Source: Pseudomonadota bacterium
GTDB taxonomy: Bacteria; Desulfobacterota; Desulfovibrionia; Desulfovibrionales; Desulfovibrionaceae
Assembly: GCA_023403845.1 (NCBI GenBank)
Contig: JAEYDL010000033.1
Coordinates: forward strand, 1-64,000
Direction: 5' to 3'
Length of the DNA: 64,000 nucleotides
The notes beneath the pieces are model-generated. The model searched no databases. It was not told where the DNA came from and worked only from the letters and a program-made list of their open reading frames with translations. The first letter of the stretch is position 1. Each line of letters begins with the position of its first letter. A program made the position numbers and the translations under genes. Shown piece by piece: positions 51,337 through 60,192 of the stretch.

Positions 51337-52629
51337 ATGGCCCTCGAATCCCGATTTCTGCCGCATCTTCCTGCCGACTTTCTCGCTGAACATCAGCTTG
51401 CCGGCGTTCGATGGTCGGTGGATCAGGCCATGAAAAGCTCCCAGTATCGTGCCAAGCTGACGGCTGCGGGCATCGCGTCGGGGGCGGACATCCGTTCCCT
51501 GGACGATATCCGCAGGCTTCCGTTCACCGATGTGACCGACCTGCGCGACGGGTATCCGTTTCCTCTGCTCTGCGTGCCGCTCGAGGAGGTCGTGCGCGTG
51601 CATGCCTCGTCCGGTACCACCGGAAAGCGCAAGGTGCTGGCCTATACGCAGAAGGACGTGGATACCTTCGCACTGCAGATGGCCCGCTGCTACGAGCTTG
51701 CGGGACTGACCCGGGAGGACCGGATTCAGATCGCCGTGGGGTACGGCCTGTGGACGGCCGGAGCCGGTTTTCAGGCCGGAAGCGAACTGTTCGGCGCTCT
51801 GACGGTTCCTGTGGGACCGGGCAACCTCGACATGCAGCTGCAGCTGCTGACGGACATGAAGGTGACCTGCCTCGGCGCGACCGCTTCCATGGCGCTTCTG
51901 CTGGCCGAAGAAGTGGAAAGACACGGGCTGCGTGACAAGATCGCCCTGAAGAAGATCATTTTCGGCTCCGAGCCGCATAGCCTCAAGATGCGGCAGTCCT
52001 TCACCGAAAAGCTTGGGCTGGAAGCCAGTTACGACATTGCGGGGATGACCGAGATGTATGGTCCCGGAACGGGGCTGAACTGCGAGGCGGGGGACGGCAT
52101 TCACTACTGGGCCGACCTCTTCTATATCGAGATTGTTGACCCGCACACGCTCGAACCCGTTCCCGACGGTGAAGTGGGCGAGATGGTGGTGACCACGCTG
52201 AGCAAGGAGGCCGTGCCGCTCATCCGCTACAGAACGCACGATCTGACCCGCATCATTCCCGAACCCTGCGCGTGCGGCCGCGCCATCCCCCGGCACGGAC
52301 ATATTCGGGGCCGTTCAGACGATATGATTATTTTCCGCGGCGTGAACATCTATCCGGGACAGATCGCCGACGTGCTGAACGGTTTCCCCGAAGTGGGCGG
52401 CGAATACCATGTGGAACTGACTCGGAGAGAGGGGCTTGATTACATGCGGCTGCAGGTGGAACGTCTTGCCGGTCTCTCTTCCGGCGACGACGCCGGTCTT
52501 GCCCGTGCCATAGGCATGGAGATGCACAAGCGCATCATGGCTCGCATCGAGGTGGAAATAGTGGATCAGGGCGCGTTGCCGCGTACCTTCTCCAAATCCA
52601 AGCGCATTACCGATCTGCGTCTGGACTGA
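51337..52629 (+). CDS. paaK: Phenylacetate-CoA ligase family protein
   Basis: This protein of about 430 residues forms an acyl-adenylate and then an acyl-CoA from an aromatic acid such as phenylacetate or indoleacetate. The AMP-binding loop SSGTTGKRK is near residue 90, followed by EMYGPG, then YRTHDLTRI and the GRSDDMIIFRGVNIYP hinge. I choose the ATG at 51337 because GGAG is then 8 bases upstream; one two codons earlier is too close. No ior or other aromatic pathway gene is adjacent. In anaerobes the enzyme scavenges arylacetates from amino acid fermentation. Confidence 0.88.
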   Translation: MALESRFLPHLPADFLAEHQLAGVRWSVDQAMKSSQYRAKLTAAGIASGADIRSLDDIRRLPFTDVTDLRDGYPFPLLCVPLEEVVRVHASSGTTGKRKVLAYTQKDVDTFALQMARCYELAGLTREDRIQIAVGYGLWTAGAGFQAGSELFGALTVPVGPGNLDMQLQLLTDMKVTCLGATASMALLLAEEVERHGLRDKIALKKIIFGSEPHSLKMRQSFTEKLGLEASYDIAGMTEMYGPGTGLNCEAGDGIHYWADLFYIEIVDPHTLEPVPDGEVGEMVVTTLSKEAVPLIRYRTHDLTRIIPEPCACGRAIPRHGHIRGRSDDMIIFRGVNIYPGQIADVLNGFPEVGGEYHVELTRREGLDYMRLQVERLAGLSSGDDAGLARAIGMEMHKRIMARIEVEIVDQGALPRTFSKSKRITDLRLD

Positions 52630-52671
52630 CGTTTCGAATTTCACGCCGTCTCCCCGGAGGGAACGGCCTGG

Positions 52672-52708
52672 AAAGGCGGCATGGACTCCGTTCCGTGCCG
52701 CCTTTTTC
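52672..52708 (+). terminator. Intrinsic terminator of the ligase gene
   Basis: AAAGGCGGCA (52672-52681) pairs perfectly with TGCCGCCTTT (52696-52705), followed by TTC, giving a T5 run. It lies 42 bases after the stop codon. Confidence 0.8.
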
Positions 52709-52765
52709 ATGCCTTTCGTGATCCGGAGCGCCGGGGTGGTCTTTGCCGGGAGACGAAAAGAAGGA

Positions 52766-52788
52766 CCCCGGAGAGGTTGTCTCCGGGG
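52766..52788 (-). terminator. Terminator for the aspA-ThiS-like unit
   Basis: CCCCGGAGA (52766-52774) pairs perfectly with TCTCCGGGG (52780-52788) around a five-base loop. On the minus strand it is followed by TCCTTCTTTTCG, a T-rich tail. Confidence 0.7.
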
Positions 52789-52827
52789 GCTCTTGCGGGT
52801 TCGCCTGTTCTGACGGGCCGGGGCTGC

Positions 52828-53058
52828 TCATCCGCTGGAGGTCACCTTTCTGACCAGCAGTCTGTCGTGAGGCAGAACGGCCCGGTCGGGCGTCAGCAGT
52901 TCCCGGTCGCGGGCGACCAGCGCGGTGCATTCGCGGATGCCGAGATAAAGCAGAAGACGCTTGACCGTCTTGATCTTGTGCCTGGGAATTTCGAGAATTC
53001 GTTCTTCCGGCTGCAGATGTACGGTCACCATGGGAATTTCAAAAGGCGGTCTGGTCAT
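52828..53058 (-). CDS. Small ThiS/MoaD-like beta-grasp protein
   Basis: This 76-residue protein has the length and strand pattern of ThiS/MoaD-type ubiquitin-like sulfur carriers: a first strand pair VTVHLQPEERILEIP, a helix TVKRLLLYLGI, then a strand ALVARDRELLTPDR and a last strand LLVRKVTSSG. The usual C-terminal GG is not present (it ends SSG), so sulfur-carrier activity is uncertain unless the end is trimmed. Its start overlaps the aspA stop (ATGA), which implies translation coupling. The gene may be a carrier in tRNA thiolation or cofactor synthesis; nothing else nearby supports one choice. Confidence 0.6.
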   Translation of the reverse strand: MTRPPFEIPMVTVHLQPEERILEIPRHKIKTVKRLLLYLGIRECTALVARDRELLTPDRAVLPHDRLLVRKVTSSG

Positions 53059-54470
53059 CGAATCACCTTGTGGCGGACGGGACGGATCATGTTTTCCGGT
53101 TTCATGATGTCGTCAAGCTGTTCGGCCGTGACGTGTCCGTCCTCGAGAATGAGTTCGCGCACGGAACGCCCCGTGGCGAAGGCCTGTTTGGCAATGTCCG
53201 CGCAGACCTCATAGCCGAGGAATGGAACCAGAGCTGTTACGATACCGATGGAGTTGTCCACAAGTTCATGGCAGCGCTCCACATTGGCGGTGATGCCGAG
53301 CACGCACTTGTCGGCCAGCGTGTAGCAGGCGTTGCGGAGCATGGTGATGGACTGGAACAGGCTGTAGGCGATCATGGGTTCCATGACGTTCAGTTCCAGC
53401 TGTCCGGCCTCGGCCGCGAGCGTAACGGTCACGTCGTTGCCGATGACCCGGAAGGCCACCTGATTGACCACTTCAGGAATGACCGGATTGACTTTGCCGG
53501 GCATAATGGAGGAACCCGGGGCCCGGGGCGGCAGGTTGATTTCGTTGATGCCGCAGCGGGGACCGCTGGAGAGCAGGCGCAGGTCGTTGCAGATTTTGGA
53601 GAGCTTGACGGCCACCCGCTTGAGCACGCCCGAAAGCTGCACATAGGCTCCGGTATCCTGTGTGGCTTCCACGAGGTCCGCCGAGCTGGTCAGTTCCAGA
53701 TGCGTTTCCTCGCACAGATAGTTGGTGGCAAGCGCCACATAGCCGGGAACCGTATTGATGCCGGTGCCGATGGCCGTGGCGCCCAGATTGATTTCATGAA
53801 TCAGCTTGGCGGCTTCGCGCACGCGCTCCACGTCCTCGCGGATCATGACCGACCAGGCATGGAATTCCTGACCGAGCGTCATGGGCACGGCATCCTGCAG
53901 CTGCGTGCGCCCCATTTTGAGCACGTTCTTGAATTCCTGGGCCTTGGTTTCGAAAGCGGCGCTCAGGTGGTGCATGCCGCCGCGCATGAGCTTCAGTTCC
54001 TCGATAAGGGCCACCCGGAAGGCCGTGGGGTACACGTCGTTGGTGGACTGGGACATGTTCAGGTCATTGTTGGGATGGAGATACTGATATTCTCCCTTCT
54101 TGTGTCCCATGATCTCCAGCGCCCGGTTGCAGAGCACTTCGTTGGCGTTCATGTTGGTGCTGGTTCCGGCTCCGCCCTGCACGCAGTCCACCACGAATTC
54201 GTCGATGAGGGCGTCGTCGAGGATGACCTCGTCGCAGGCCGCGACGATGGCGTCCAGTTTTTCATCAGGGAGCAGACCCAGCCCGTTGTTGGCGCGGGCC
54301 GCGGCTTTCTTGACCTGAGCGAGCGCCTTGATCAGCGTGATGTTCTTGCTGATGGTGTCACCGGTAATGCAGTAGTTTTCCAGCGCTCGCACTGTCTGGC
54401 AGCCGTAGTAGGCGTCTGCGGGGACGGAAAGTTCGCCCAGACTGTCGTGTTCCTTGCGAAATTCTTGCAT
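53055..54470 (-). CDS. aspA: Aspartate ammonia-lyase
   Basis: This 471-residue enzyme converts aspartate to fumarate and ammonia, supplying fumarate to anaerobic metabolism. The family signature GSSIMPGKVNPV is present, as are TSTNMNANEV and SQSTNDVYPT, and the order YYGCQTVRALENYCITG at the N-terminus favours aspartase over class II fumarase. The ATG at 54470 is preceded by GAGGACGC; the frame is open to 54554 without family character. It forms a two-gene unit with the ThiS-like protein. Fumarase activity cannot be fully excluded by eye. Confidence 0.9.
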   Translation of the reverse strand: MQEFRKEHDSLGELSVPADAYYGCQTVRALENYCITGDTISKNITLIKALAQVKKAAARANNGLGLLPDEKLDAIVAACDEVILDDALIDEFVVDCVQGGAGTSTNMNANEVLCNRALEIMGHKKGEYQYLHPNNDLNMSQSTNDVYPTAFRVALIEELKLMRGGMHHLSAAFETKAQEFKNVLKMGRTQLQDAVPMTLGQEFHAWSVMIREDVERVREAAKLIHEINLGATAIGTGINTVPGYVALATNYLCEETHLELTSSADLVEATQDTGAYVQLSGVLKRVAVKLSKICNDLRLLSSGPRCGINEINLPPRAPGSSIMPGKVNPVIPEVVNQVAFRVIGNDVTVTLAAEAGQLELNVMEPMIAYSLFQSITMLRNACYTLADKCVLGITANVERCHELVDNSIGIVTALVPFLGYEVCADIAKQAFATGRSVRELILEDGHVTAEQLDDIMKPENMIRPVRHKVIR

Positions 54471-54892
54471 GATGCGTCCTCGGGAAGCAGTGGGTTGGCG
54501 AACGGACGCCGGGGGCGTCCCTTCGAAACGGCGGATTGCGCCGTCCGGAATCATAATCTATGCCGCTTTCAGGAAAAAGGAAACCGGCCATTCCGCGTTC
54601 CGGGTCGTTTTCGGAAAACGCGGCGTCCGTTCGATGGGCCGTATCCGGCACGTCGTCGGAAAGGCTGAATCCGGTGTTCCCGAACTGACCTTCCTGCCGG
54701 ATCCGGGCATATCGAAGCGCTTCCGGCGGGGAGCGCAAGTGGCGCACTCGCCAAGGAACATTGAACAACCCCCCGCCGGAGCTTGACCCCCGCTCCGCTT
54801 TCACTTAGCGTAAGCAGTTGCCGCGCGAAATACGGCGACGGCGTCATAAACGAATTTTGCCCCTGGACGGGCTTTTACATGAGGTGAGCTCC
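54471..54892. other. Divergent intergenic region between aspA and ilvE
   Basis: These 422 bases hold no supportable gene. A weak plus-strand promoter (TTGACC at 54783-54788, TAGCGT at 54806-54811, 17-base spacing) could serve ilvE. An A/T-rich stretch at 54550-54580 may hold the aspA promoter on the other strand. Nothing else stands out. Confidence 0.4.
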
Positions 54893-55816
54893 ATGCTTCA
54901 GAAAACGGAATACATCTGGTACGACGGCAAACTGGTTCCCTGGGATCAGGCACAGGTTCACGTGCTCGCGCACGGTCTGCATTACGGCTCCGGCGTGTTT
55001 GAAGGCATTCGAGCCTACACGTGTCCCGATGGTTCTTCCTCCGTATTCCGTCTCCCCGAGCATGCGAAGCGTCTCATCAATTCGGGCAAGATTCTTGGCA
55101 TCAAGATTCCTTACACCGCCGAGGAAATGGAAAAGGCCATCATTGAAACGCTGGTGGCGAACAAGCTGCCCGAAGGCTACATCCGTCCTCTGTCCTTTGT
55201 CGGTTATGGTGAAATGGGCGTGTATCCGGGCAACAACCCTGTGAACACCATCATCGCGGTGTGGCCGTGGGGCGCTTATCTCGGCGCCGAGGCCCTGGAA
55301 ATGGGCATCCGCGTGAAGACCAGCTCCTTCGCCCGCATGCACGTCAATACCCTGATGAGCAAGGCGAAGGCCGCCGGCAACTATGTGAACTCCATTCTGG
55401 CCAAGATGGAAGTCAAGGCGGACGGCTATGACGAGGCCGTCATGCTCGACACCAATGGCTTCGTGTCCGAGGCCACCGGCGAGAATATCTTCATCGTGCG
55501 CAACGGCGTAATCAAGACGACGCCGCTCACCTCCATTCTGGACGGCATCACCCGCGATTCGATTGTGACCATCGCCCGTGATCTCGGCTACGTGGTGGAA
55601 GAACAGATGTTCACCCGCGACGAGCTCTATATCGCCGATGAAGCCTTCTTCAGCGGCACGGCTGCGGAACTGACCCCCATTCGCGAGGTGGACGGTCGCA
55701 TCATCGGCGAAGGCAAGGCCGGAGCCGTGACCAAGGCGCTGCAGACCGCCTATTTCAATGCGGTCAAGGGACATGATTCCAGGTATGCGCACTGGCTGAC
55801 CCGGTACAGCTTCTAG
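54893..55816 (+). CDS. ilvE: Branched-chain amino acid aminotransferase
   Basis: This 307-residue PLP enzyme moves the amino group between glutamate and the keto acids of Leu, Ile and Val. The family segments LHYGSGVFEGIRAY, the PLP lysine in SKAKAAGNY, EATGENIF and the later FFSGTAAELTP are all seen. I choose the ATG at 54893, seven bases after GAGGTGA, rather than an upstream frame opening at 54818. It is transcribed alone in the plus direction. Confidence 0.95.
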   Translation: MLQKTEYIWYDGKLVPWDQAQVHVLAHGLHYGSGVFEGIRAYTCPDGSSSVFRLPEHAKRLINSGKILGIKIPYTAEEMEKAIIETLVANKLPEGYIRPLSFVGYGEMGVYPGNNPVNTIIAVWPWGAYLGAEALEMGIRVKTSSFARMHVNTLMSKAKAAGNYVNSILAKMEVKADGYDEAVMLDTNGFVSEATGENIFIVRNGVIKTTPLTSILDGITRDSIVTIARDLGYVVEEQMFTRDELYIADEAFFSGTAAELTPIREVDGRIIGEGKAGAVTKALQTAYFNAVKGHDSRYAHWLTRYSF

Positions 55817-55824
55817 CGATCAAG

Positions 55825-55846
55825 GGGGAGGAGAAACTTCCTCCCC
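55825..55846 (+). other. Hairpin after ilvE
   Basis: GGGGAGGA (55825-55832) pairs perfectly with TCCTCCCC (55839-55846) around a six-base loop. No T-run follows, so it is probably a 3'-end or processing element. Confidence 0.45.
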
Positions 55847-55922
55847 TCCCTGGAAACGCTCCGTCCCGGCAGCTTCGGAATCGGAGCAGGGGCGGCCTTT
55901 CGTTCCGGCGGGATATGCCGGC

Positions 55923-55951
55923 GGACGGAAAGACGTCCCGTTTTTATTTTT
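55923..55951 (+). terminator. Possible terminator between ilvE and dnaX
   Basis: A short stem GGACG (55923-55927) / CGTCC (55934-55938) is followed by CGTTTTTATTTTTC, a strong T-rich tail. Stem length is at the lower limit. It probably ends ilvE transcription, with dnaX starting 76 bases on. Confidence 0.5.
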
Positions 55952-56026
55952 CATTGTCGCAGACCTCGGTTTTTCCGGGCCGCGCCCTTTTCTTGATCCT
56001 CAAGTCGGGAGACATTCGGGTTTCGC

Positions 56027-57898
56027 ATGAGCCACGCATCGCTTGCCGCACGCTATCGCCCGCAGACCTTCGCCGAGGTTACCGGGCAGGACACCGTCAA
56101 GGCCATCCTTTCCCGCTCCGCGGCAGAGGACAGGGTGGCTCCCGCCTATTTGCTGAGCGGAACGCGGGGAGTCGGCAAGACCACCATCGCCCGAATTTTC
56201 GCCAAGGCCCTGAATTGCGAACATGCCCCTACGGGTGAGCCATGTAACGAGTGCGAGCAGTGTCGTCGCATCACTCAGGGCAATCATGTGGACGTGGTGG
56301 AGATCGACGGTGCGTCCAATCGCGGCATCGACGACGCCCGCCGTCTGCGTGAGGCCATCGCCTATGCTCCGATGGAAGGGCGGTACAAGGTCTTCATCAT
56401 CGACGAAGCCCATATGCTTACCCGTGAGTCCTTCAACGCGCTTCTGAAGACGCTGGAGGAGCCGCCCGCCCGTTCCACGTTCATCCTCGCCACCACGGAA
56501 GTGCACAAGTTCCCGATTACGATCGTGAGCCGGTGTCAGCATTTTATTTTCAAGGCTATTCCCGAGGCGGAACTGGCGGCCCATCTTTCCCGTATTCTGA
56601 AGAGGGAAGGAATTTCCTTTGAGGAAAACGCGGTGCGTCTGCTGGCCCGGCGCGCCGCCGGAAGTGTGCGCGACAGCATGTCCCTGCTCGGGCAGACGCT
56701 GGCTCTTGGCGGCGATGAGCTGACCGAAGCCGCGACCCGCAGCGTTCTGGGACTTGCGGGACAGGAACTGTACGAGCGCCTGTTGCACGCACTGAAGGAA
56801 CAGGATTGCCTTGCCGTGGCCGGACTGACGCAGGAGCTGCTTGAGCGTGGCGTTGATCTGGGATTTTTCTTGCGCGAGCTGGCCACGTTGTGGCGCAACC
56901 TGTTTCTTATTCGACAGGCCGGCCCCGCCGCTTCGGTTGCCCTCGACATGCCGGAGGCGGAGAAACTTCGGCTGATGGAGCTCGCACCTCAGTTCGACGT
57001 GGCCTATATTCATGCCGCATGGCAGATGGTGCTGGAAAGTCAGAGACAGGTTCTCGGCAGCCTCGAGCCTTCTTCGGCTCTGGAACTCCTGCTGCTGAAT
57101 CTGGCCCTGTTGCCGCGTCTTGTGTCACTGGAGCAGCTTTCGCGAACGACCGTCGCTCCTTCCGGCGTCTCCGGAGATGCTCGGCCTGCCGCCTTTCCCC
57201 ATCCGAACGAGGCTTCCGTATCCGGCAGTCGGCCCGCTCCCCGGATTGCGCCTCAGCCCGCGCCCGCGCATCCCGCAGCCCGTCGGCTCGCCCAGGAGAC
57301 GGACGCACAGGGCGACACGCCCCCGTGGGAACCTGCTCCCGTACCTCCTTCCGTTCCGCAAACCATCCAGAGCGGGGAGAAGGCTTCCTCCGCGACGCCT
57401 GACGTTGCGAACATGTCTTCTCCTTCCCTGAAGTCAGTACGACCTGCCGCCCGCGCTGCGGTCGATCATGCCGCAGGGCATAAGGTTGCGCCGGCTCTGG
57501 AAGAGGACGCGGAACCGGTCGACGAGTGGCCCCGTTTCCTCGATCATTGTGAAACGGTCGGCGTATCTGCCGGATTTCCCCTGCAGGCGGTGAAGGCGGC
57601 CAGAGGAACGTTTGCCGGAGAATCTCTTGCTCTTGCCACGATGAGTTCGTTTCAGTATGAACAACTTGTCGCCCCGTCCCATCTCGCCGAGCTGGAACGG
57701 CTGGCCTCCGGCTTTGTCGGGCGCGCCGTACGGGCGGAGATTCTGCCTCCGTCAAATCCGCGAAGGACGGAAGCCGATCTGAAGAAAGATTTTGTATCCC
57801 ATCCCCTGATCAGGTCTCTCGCCGAGACGTTCGATGCCGCGCTCGTGCGCTGCATTCCTCTGGAACAGCCGGGGGCTTCGGATTCATCCTCAAAATAA
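56027..57898 (+). CDS. dnaX: DNA polymerase III subunits gamma/tau
   Basis: This 623-residue clamp-loader ATPase opens the sliding clamp and bridges polymerases. The N-terminal AAA+ part has the P-loop GTRGVGKTT near residue 45, a zinc site (CEHAPTGEPCNECEQC), DEAHML, and TTEVHKFPITIVSRCQ. From residue 360 to about 490 the chain is Pro/Ala-rich and poorly ordered, then a tau-like C-terminal domain follows. I see no A-rich slippery run for a programmed frameshift, so gamma may not be made that way. The start codon has a weak ribosome site. ybaB and recR follow in the same direction. Confidence 0.95.
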   Translation: MSHASLAARYRPQTFAEVTGQDTVKAILSRSAAEDRVAPAYLLSGTRGVGKTTIARIFAKALNCEHAPTGEPCNECEQCRRITQGNHVDVVEIDGASNRGIDDARRLREAIAYAPMEGRYKVFIIDEAHMLTRESFNALLKTLEEPPARSTFILATTEVHKFPITIVSRCQHFIFKAIPEAELAAHLSRILKREGISFEENAVRLLARRAAGSVRDSMSLLGQTLALGGDELTEAATRSVLGLAGQELYERLLHALKEQDCLAVAGLTQELLERGVDLGFFLRELATLWRNLFLIRQAGPAASVALDMPEAEKLRLMELAPQFDVAYIHAAWQMVLESQRQVLGSLEPSSALELLLLNLALLPRLVSLEQLSRTTVAPSGVSGDARPAAFPHPNEASVSGSRPAPRIAPQPAPAHPAARRLAQETDAQGDTPPWEPAPVPPSVPQTIQSGEKASSATPDVANMSSPSLKSVRPAARAAVDHAAGHKVAPALEEDAEPVDEWPRFLDHCETVGVSAGFPLQAVKAARGTFAGESLALATMSSFQYEQLVAPSHLAELERLASGFVGRAVRAEILPPSNPRRTEADLKKDFVSHPLIRSLAETFDAALVRCIPLEQPGASDSSSK

Positions 57899-57924
57899 AT
57901 GAACAGCATCCAAGGAGAAACGGA

Positions 57925-58236
57925 ATGCGGAACATGAATGACCTCGTGCGCCAGGCCGGCGTCATGCAGAACAAGATTGCCAAGCTGCAGCAGGAACTTG
58001 CCTCGCGGACCGTCGAGGCTTCCAGCGGCGGCGGCATGGTGAAGGTCGTGGCCACCTGCAAGCAGGAAGTCAGGGAAATCGTCATTGATCCCAAGGCCCT
58101 TGAAGGCGGGGACGTGGAGATGCTTCAGGATCTCGTACTGACGGCCGTGAACGAGGCCCTGCGCGTCGGGCGCGCCACCATGGAGCGGGAAATTGCGGCA
58201 ATCACCGGCGGCATTCATCTGCCCGGCATCATGTAG
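57925..58236 (+). CDS. ybaB: YbaB/EbfC family nucleoid-associated protein
   Basis: This 103-residue DNA-binding protein forms dimers like tweezers and often sits between dnaX and recR, as here. The family pattern is MNDLVRQAGVMQNKI, then GGGMVKVVATCKQEV and an end LPGIM. AAGGAG lies 7 bases before the ATG. Confidence 0.94.
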   Translation: MRNMNDLVRQAGVMQNKIAKLQQELASRTVEASSGGGMVKVVATCKQEVREIVIDPKALEGGDVEMLQDLVLTAVNEALRVGRATMEREIAAITGGIHLPGIM

Positions 58237-58261
58237 GTGTCGATCTGTCCCGGATGTCTTT

Positions 58262-58296
58262 GCCCGTCGCTCACCTTGTGAGCGGCGGGCTGTTTT
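58262..58296 (+). terminator. Terminator or attenuator between ybaB and recR
   Basis: A 13-bp stem (58262-58274 with 58278-58290, one G.T) with a CTT loop is followed by TGTTTTC. It lies 25 bases after the ybaB stop and 52 bases before recR, so recR may depend partly on readthrough. Confidence 0.6.
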
Positions 58297-58348
58297 CATG
58301 CGTGTCCGAGTGCTCGGGCCATTCCGGAATGCCGGAAAAGGATGAGAG

Positions 58349-58960
58349 ATGAACAACAGAATCCCTGAACCGCTGAAGGCGCTGGTGGAGCAGCTGGCCA
58401 GGCTGCCCGGACTGGGACCGAAGTCGGCCATGCGGGTCGCCATGACCCTGCTCAAGTGGCCGGAGGCGGAAACCCGACGGCTGGGCAAGGGCATTCATGA
58501 CCTGCGCGACGCGCTGCACCTCTGTTCCCGCTGCGGCGCCTTGACGGAGAGCGATCCCTGTCCCGTATGCGCCGACCCCGAACGCGACGATTCCCTTCTC
58601 TGCGTCGTCGCGGAGTGGGACAGCATGCTTACGCTTGAGGAGGGAGCTTTCTTCAGGGGGCGTTATCTTATTCTCGGGGGGCTGCTCGCGCCTCTCGACA
58701 ACCTGAGCGCCGAGCACCTTGAGCTGGATCGTCTCACGAGCCGCCTTGCGGAGGGGCGGGTACGAGAGGTCATTCTCGCTCTCGGCGCAACAGTGGAGGC
58801 CGAAACGACGGGTGCCCTCATCCGGGGGCTGATCAACCGGCGTTTTCCGGAGGTGCTGGTGACGCGGCTGGCGCAGGGCATTCCGCTCGGGGCCGAGGTC
58901 AAGTTCATGGATCGTGAAACCCTGCGTCAGTCCCTGCAATACCGGCAGGAAGTGCGCTGA
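58349..58960 (+). CDS. recR: Recombination mediator RecR
   Basis: This 203-residue protein works with RecO (and RecF) to load RecA at gaps. N-terminal helix-hairpin-helix (LPGLGPKSAMR), the zinc finger CSRCG...CPVC at about residues 60-80, and a Toprim domain starting LCVVAEWDSM are seen. AAAGGATGAG precedes the start. Standard dnaX-ybaB-recR order. Confidence 0.96.
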   Translation: MNNRIPEPLKALVEQLARLPGLGPKSAMRVAMTLLKWPEAETRRLGKGIHDLRDALHLCSRCGALTESDPCPVCADPERDDSLLCVVAEWDSMLTLEEGAFFRGRYLILGGLLAPLDNLSAEHLELDRLTSRLAEGRVREVILALGATVEAETTGALIRGLINRRFPEVLVTRLAQGIPLGAEVKFMDRETLRQSLQYRQEVR

Positions 58961-59081
58961 ACGCTGCCCTGCGTCTCTGCGGACCTGTTTCCCGAAGTTC
59001 CGCAAGTTCCGTTCCGGGGTTGCGCCGCCGTGCGACTGGAAGGGGCTGCGGGCGGAACGGAAGCTCTCCAGAACAGACGGC

Positions 59082-59110
59082 TTGCGTCCCGAGCGGTTAA
59101 TGACTATAGA
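59082..59110 (+). promoter_or_regulatory. Sigma-70 promoter for the BI-1 gene
   Basis: TTGCGT at 59082-59087 and TATAGA at 59105-59110 are separated by 17 bases. The transcription start is predicted near 59117, just where the leader hairpin begins. Confidence 0.6.
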
Positions 59111-59117
59111 TAAGAAA

Positions 59118-59139
59118 GACGTCGAAGGAGTTCGACGTC
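59118..59139 (+). promoter_or_regulatory. Leader hairpin with GGAG loop upstream of the BI-1 gene
   Basis: A perfect 9-bp stem (59118-59126 with 59131-59139) encloses exactly GGAG, a Shine-Dalgarno-like loop. It would be the very 5' end of the mRNA, 43 bases before the ATG at 59182. It could protect the 5' end or modulate translation. Confidence 0.5.
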
Positions 59140-59181
59140 GGGCAAGTCATGAACTTTTACCCCCTGTCTTCGGAGGTTTTA

Positions 59182-59886
59182 ATGGAAACATTACGGGATT
59201 CCACCAGCAGCGTCAGCAGCATCAGCGTTGCGTCCGTCTTCATGCGGCATGTGTATCAGTGGATGACGGTCGGGCTGCTCGTCACCGCCGCCACCGCCTA
59301 TTTCGTCGCCACGTCGCCCACGCTGCTTTCCCTCATTTTCGGCAGCAGCGTCGGCGTCATCATTCTCGCCGTTGCTGTCATCGCCCTGCCCATGGCGCTC
59401 ATGGGCATGATTTCCCGCCTGTCCGCTCCTGCGGCCACCGCCATCTTCGTGATCTACAGCGCATTGATGGGAGCGTTTCTGTCCTCGCTGCTGCTTGTGT
59501 ACACGGGGACGTCTGTCATGCAGACCTTCGTGACCTGCGCGGGCATGTTCGCGGGCATGAGCCTCTACGGCACGGTAACCAAGCGTGACCTGACCGGAAT
59601 GGGCAGCTTCATGACCATGGGGCTGATCGGCATTTTCATTGCCATGATCGTGAATTTCTTCCTTGCCAGCAGCATGCTGACCTTCGTCATCAGCATCCTT
59701 GGCGTGATCATCTTCACCGGCCTGACCGCCTATGATACGCAGAAGCTGCGTCAGTTCGGAGCCAATGCTCCCCTCGACGACGCCACCGCCATGCGGCGCG
59801 GCGCGCTTCTCGGCGCTCTGACCCTGTATCTGGACTTCATCAACCTGTTCCTCATGCTGCTGCGCCTGATCGGCGACCGTCGCTGA
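59182..59886 (+). CDS. Bax inhibitor-1/YccA family membrane protein
   Basis: This 234-residue inner-membrane protein has seven hydrophobic segments and the family C-terminal pattern GLTAYDTQKLR followed by GALTLYLDFINLFLMLLR. Bacterial members include YccA (an FtsH modulator) and YbhL, and some bind calcium. The ATG at 59182 has GGAGG seven bases upstream; an in-frame ATG at 59149 is also possible but has no good ribosome site. Transcribed alone. Confidence 0.93.
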   Translation: METLRDSTSSVSSISVASVFMRHVYQWMTVGLLVTAATAYFVATSPTLLSLIFGSSVGVIILAVAVIALPMALMGMISRLSAPAATAIFVIYSALMGAFLSSLLLVYTGTSVMQTFVTCAGMFAGMSLYGTVTKRDLTGMGSFMTMGLIGIFIAMIVNFFLASSMLTFVISILGVIIFTGLTAYDTQKLRQFGANAPLDDATAMRRGALLGALTLYLDFINLFLMLLRLIGDRR

Positions 59887-59910
59887 TCGCGTTTCCTGCC
59901 GTGTTGAACG

Positions 59911-59947
59911 ACAGCCCTCCGAGCCGTTCCGGTCGGAGGGCTGTTTG
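59911..59947 (+). terminator. Intrinsic terminator of the BI-1 gene
   Basis: A perfect 12-bp stem (59911-59922 with 59933-59944) with a 10-base loop is followed by TTGCGT. The strong GC stem makes it a good terminator although the T-tail is short. Confidence 0.7.
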
Positions 59948-60192
59948 CGTATGCGCCCTTTTTCTGCCTTTCCGGGAGAGAGCGGCTCCTTTGACCGTGT
60001 GAGGGGCCAATGTTACTCTTGGACGGCAGCTGACCGTTTCTCTTTCTGATCCATTGATGGGGCTTTTCAAAGCGGGATTGCACGATGTGCATCCGCGATA
60101 CGGGAGAATCCAGCCGTGCGGCTACGGAAACACCCGCCCGGCTTTCATGATTTCTGGTTGCGACGCTGCCGCAACCGGAGCAAGGAGGAGCC

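Noticed and set aside
53070..54668. Open frame of 532 codons on the plus strand
   Set aside because: Antisense of aspA; no family pattern.
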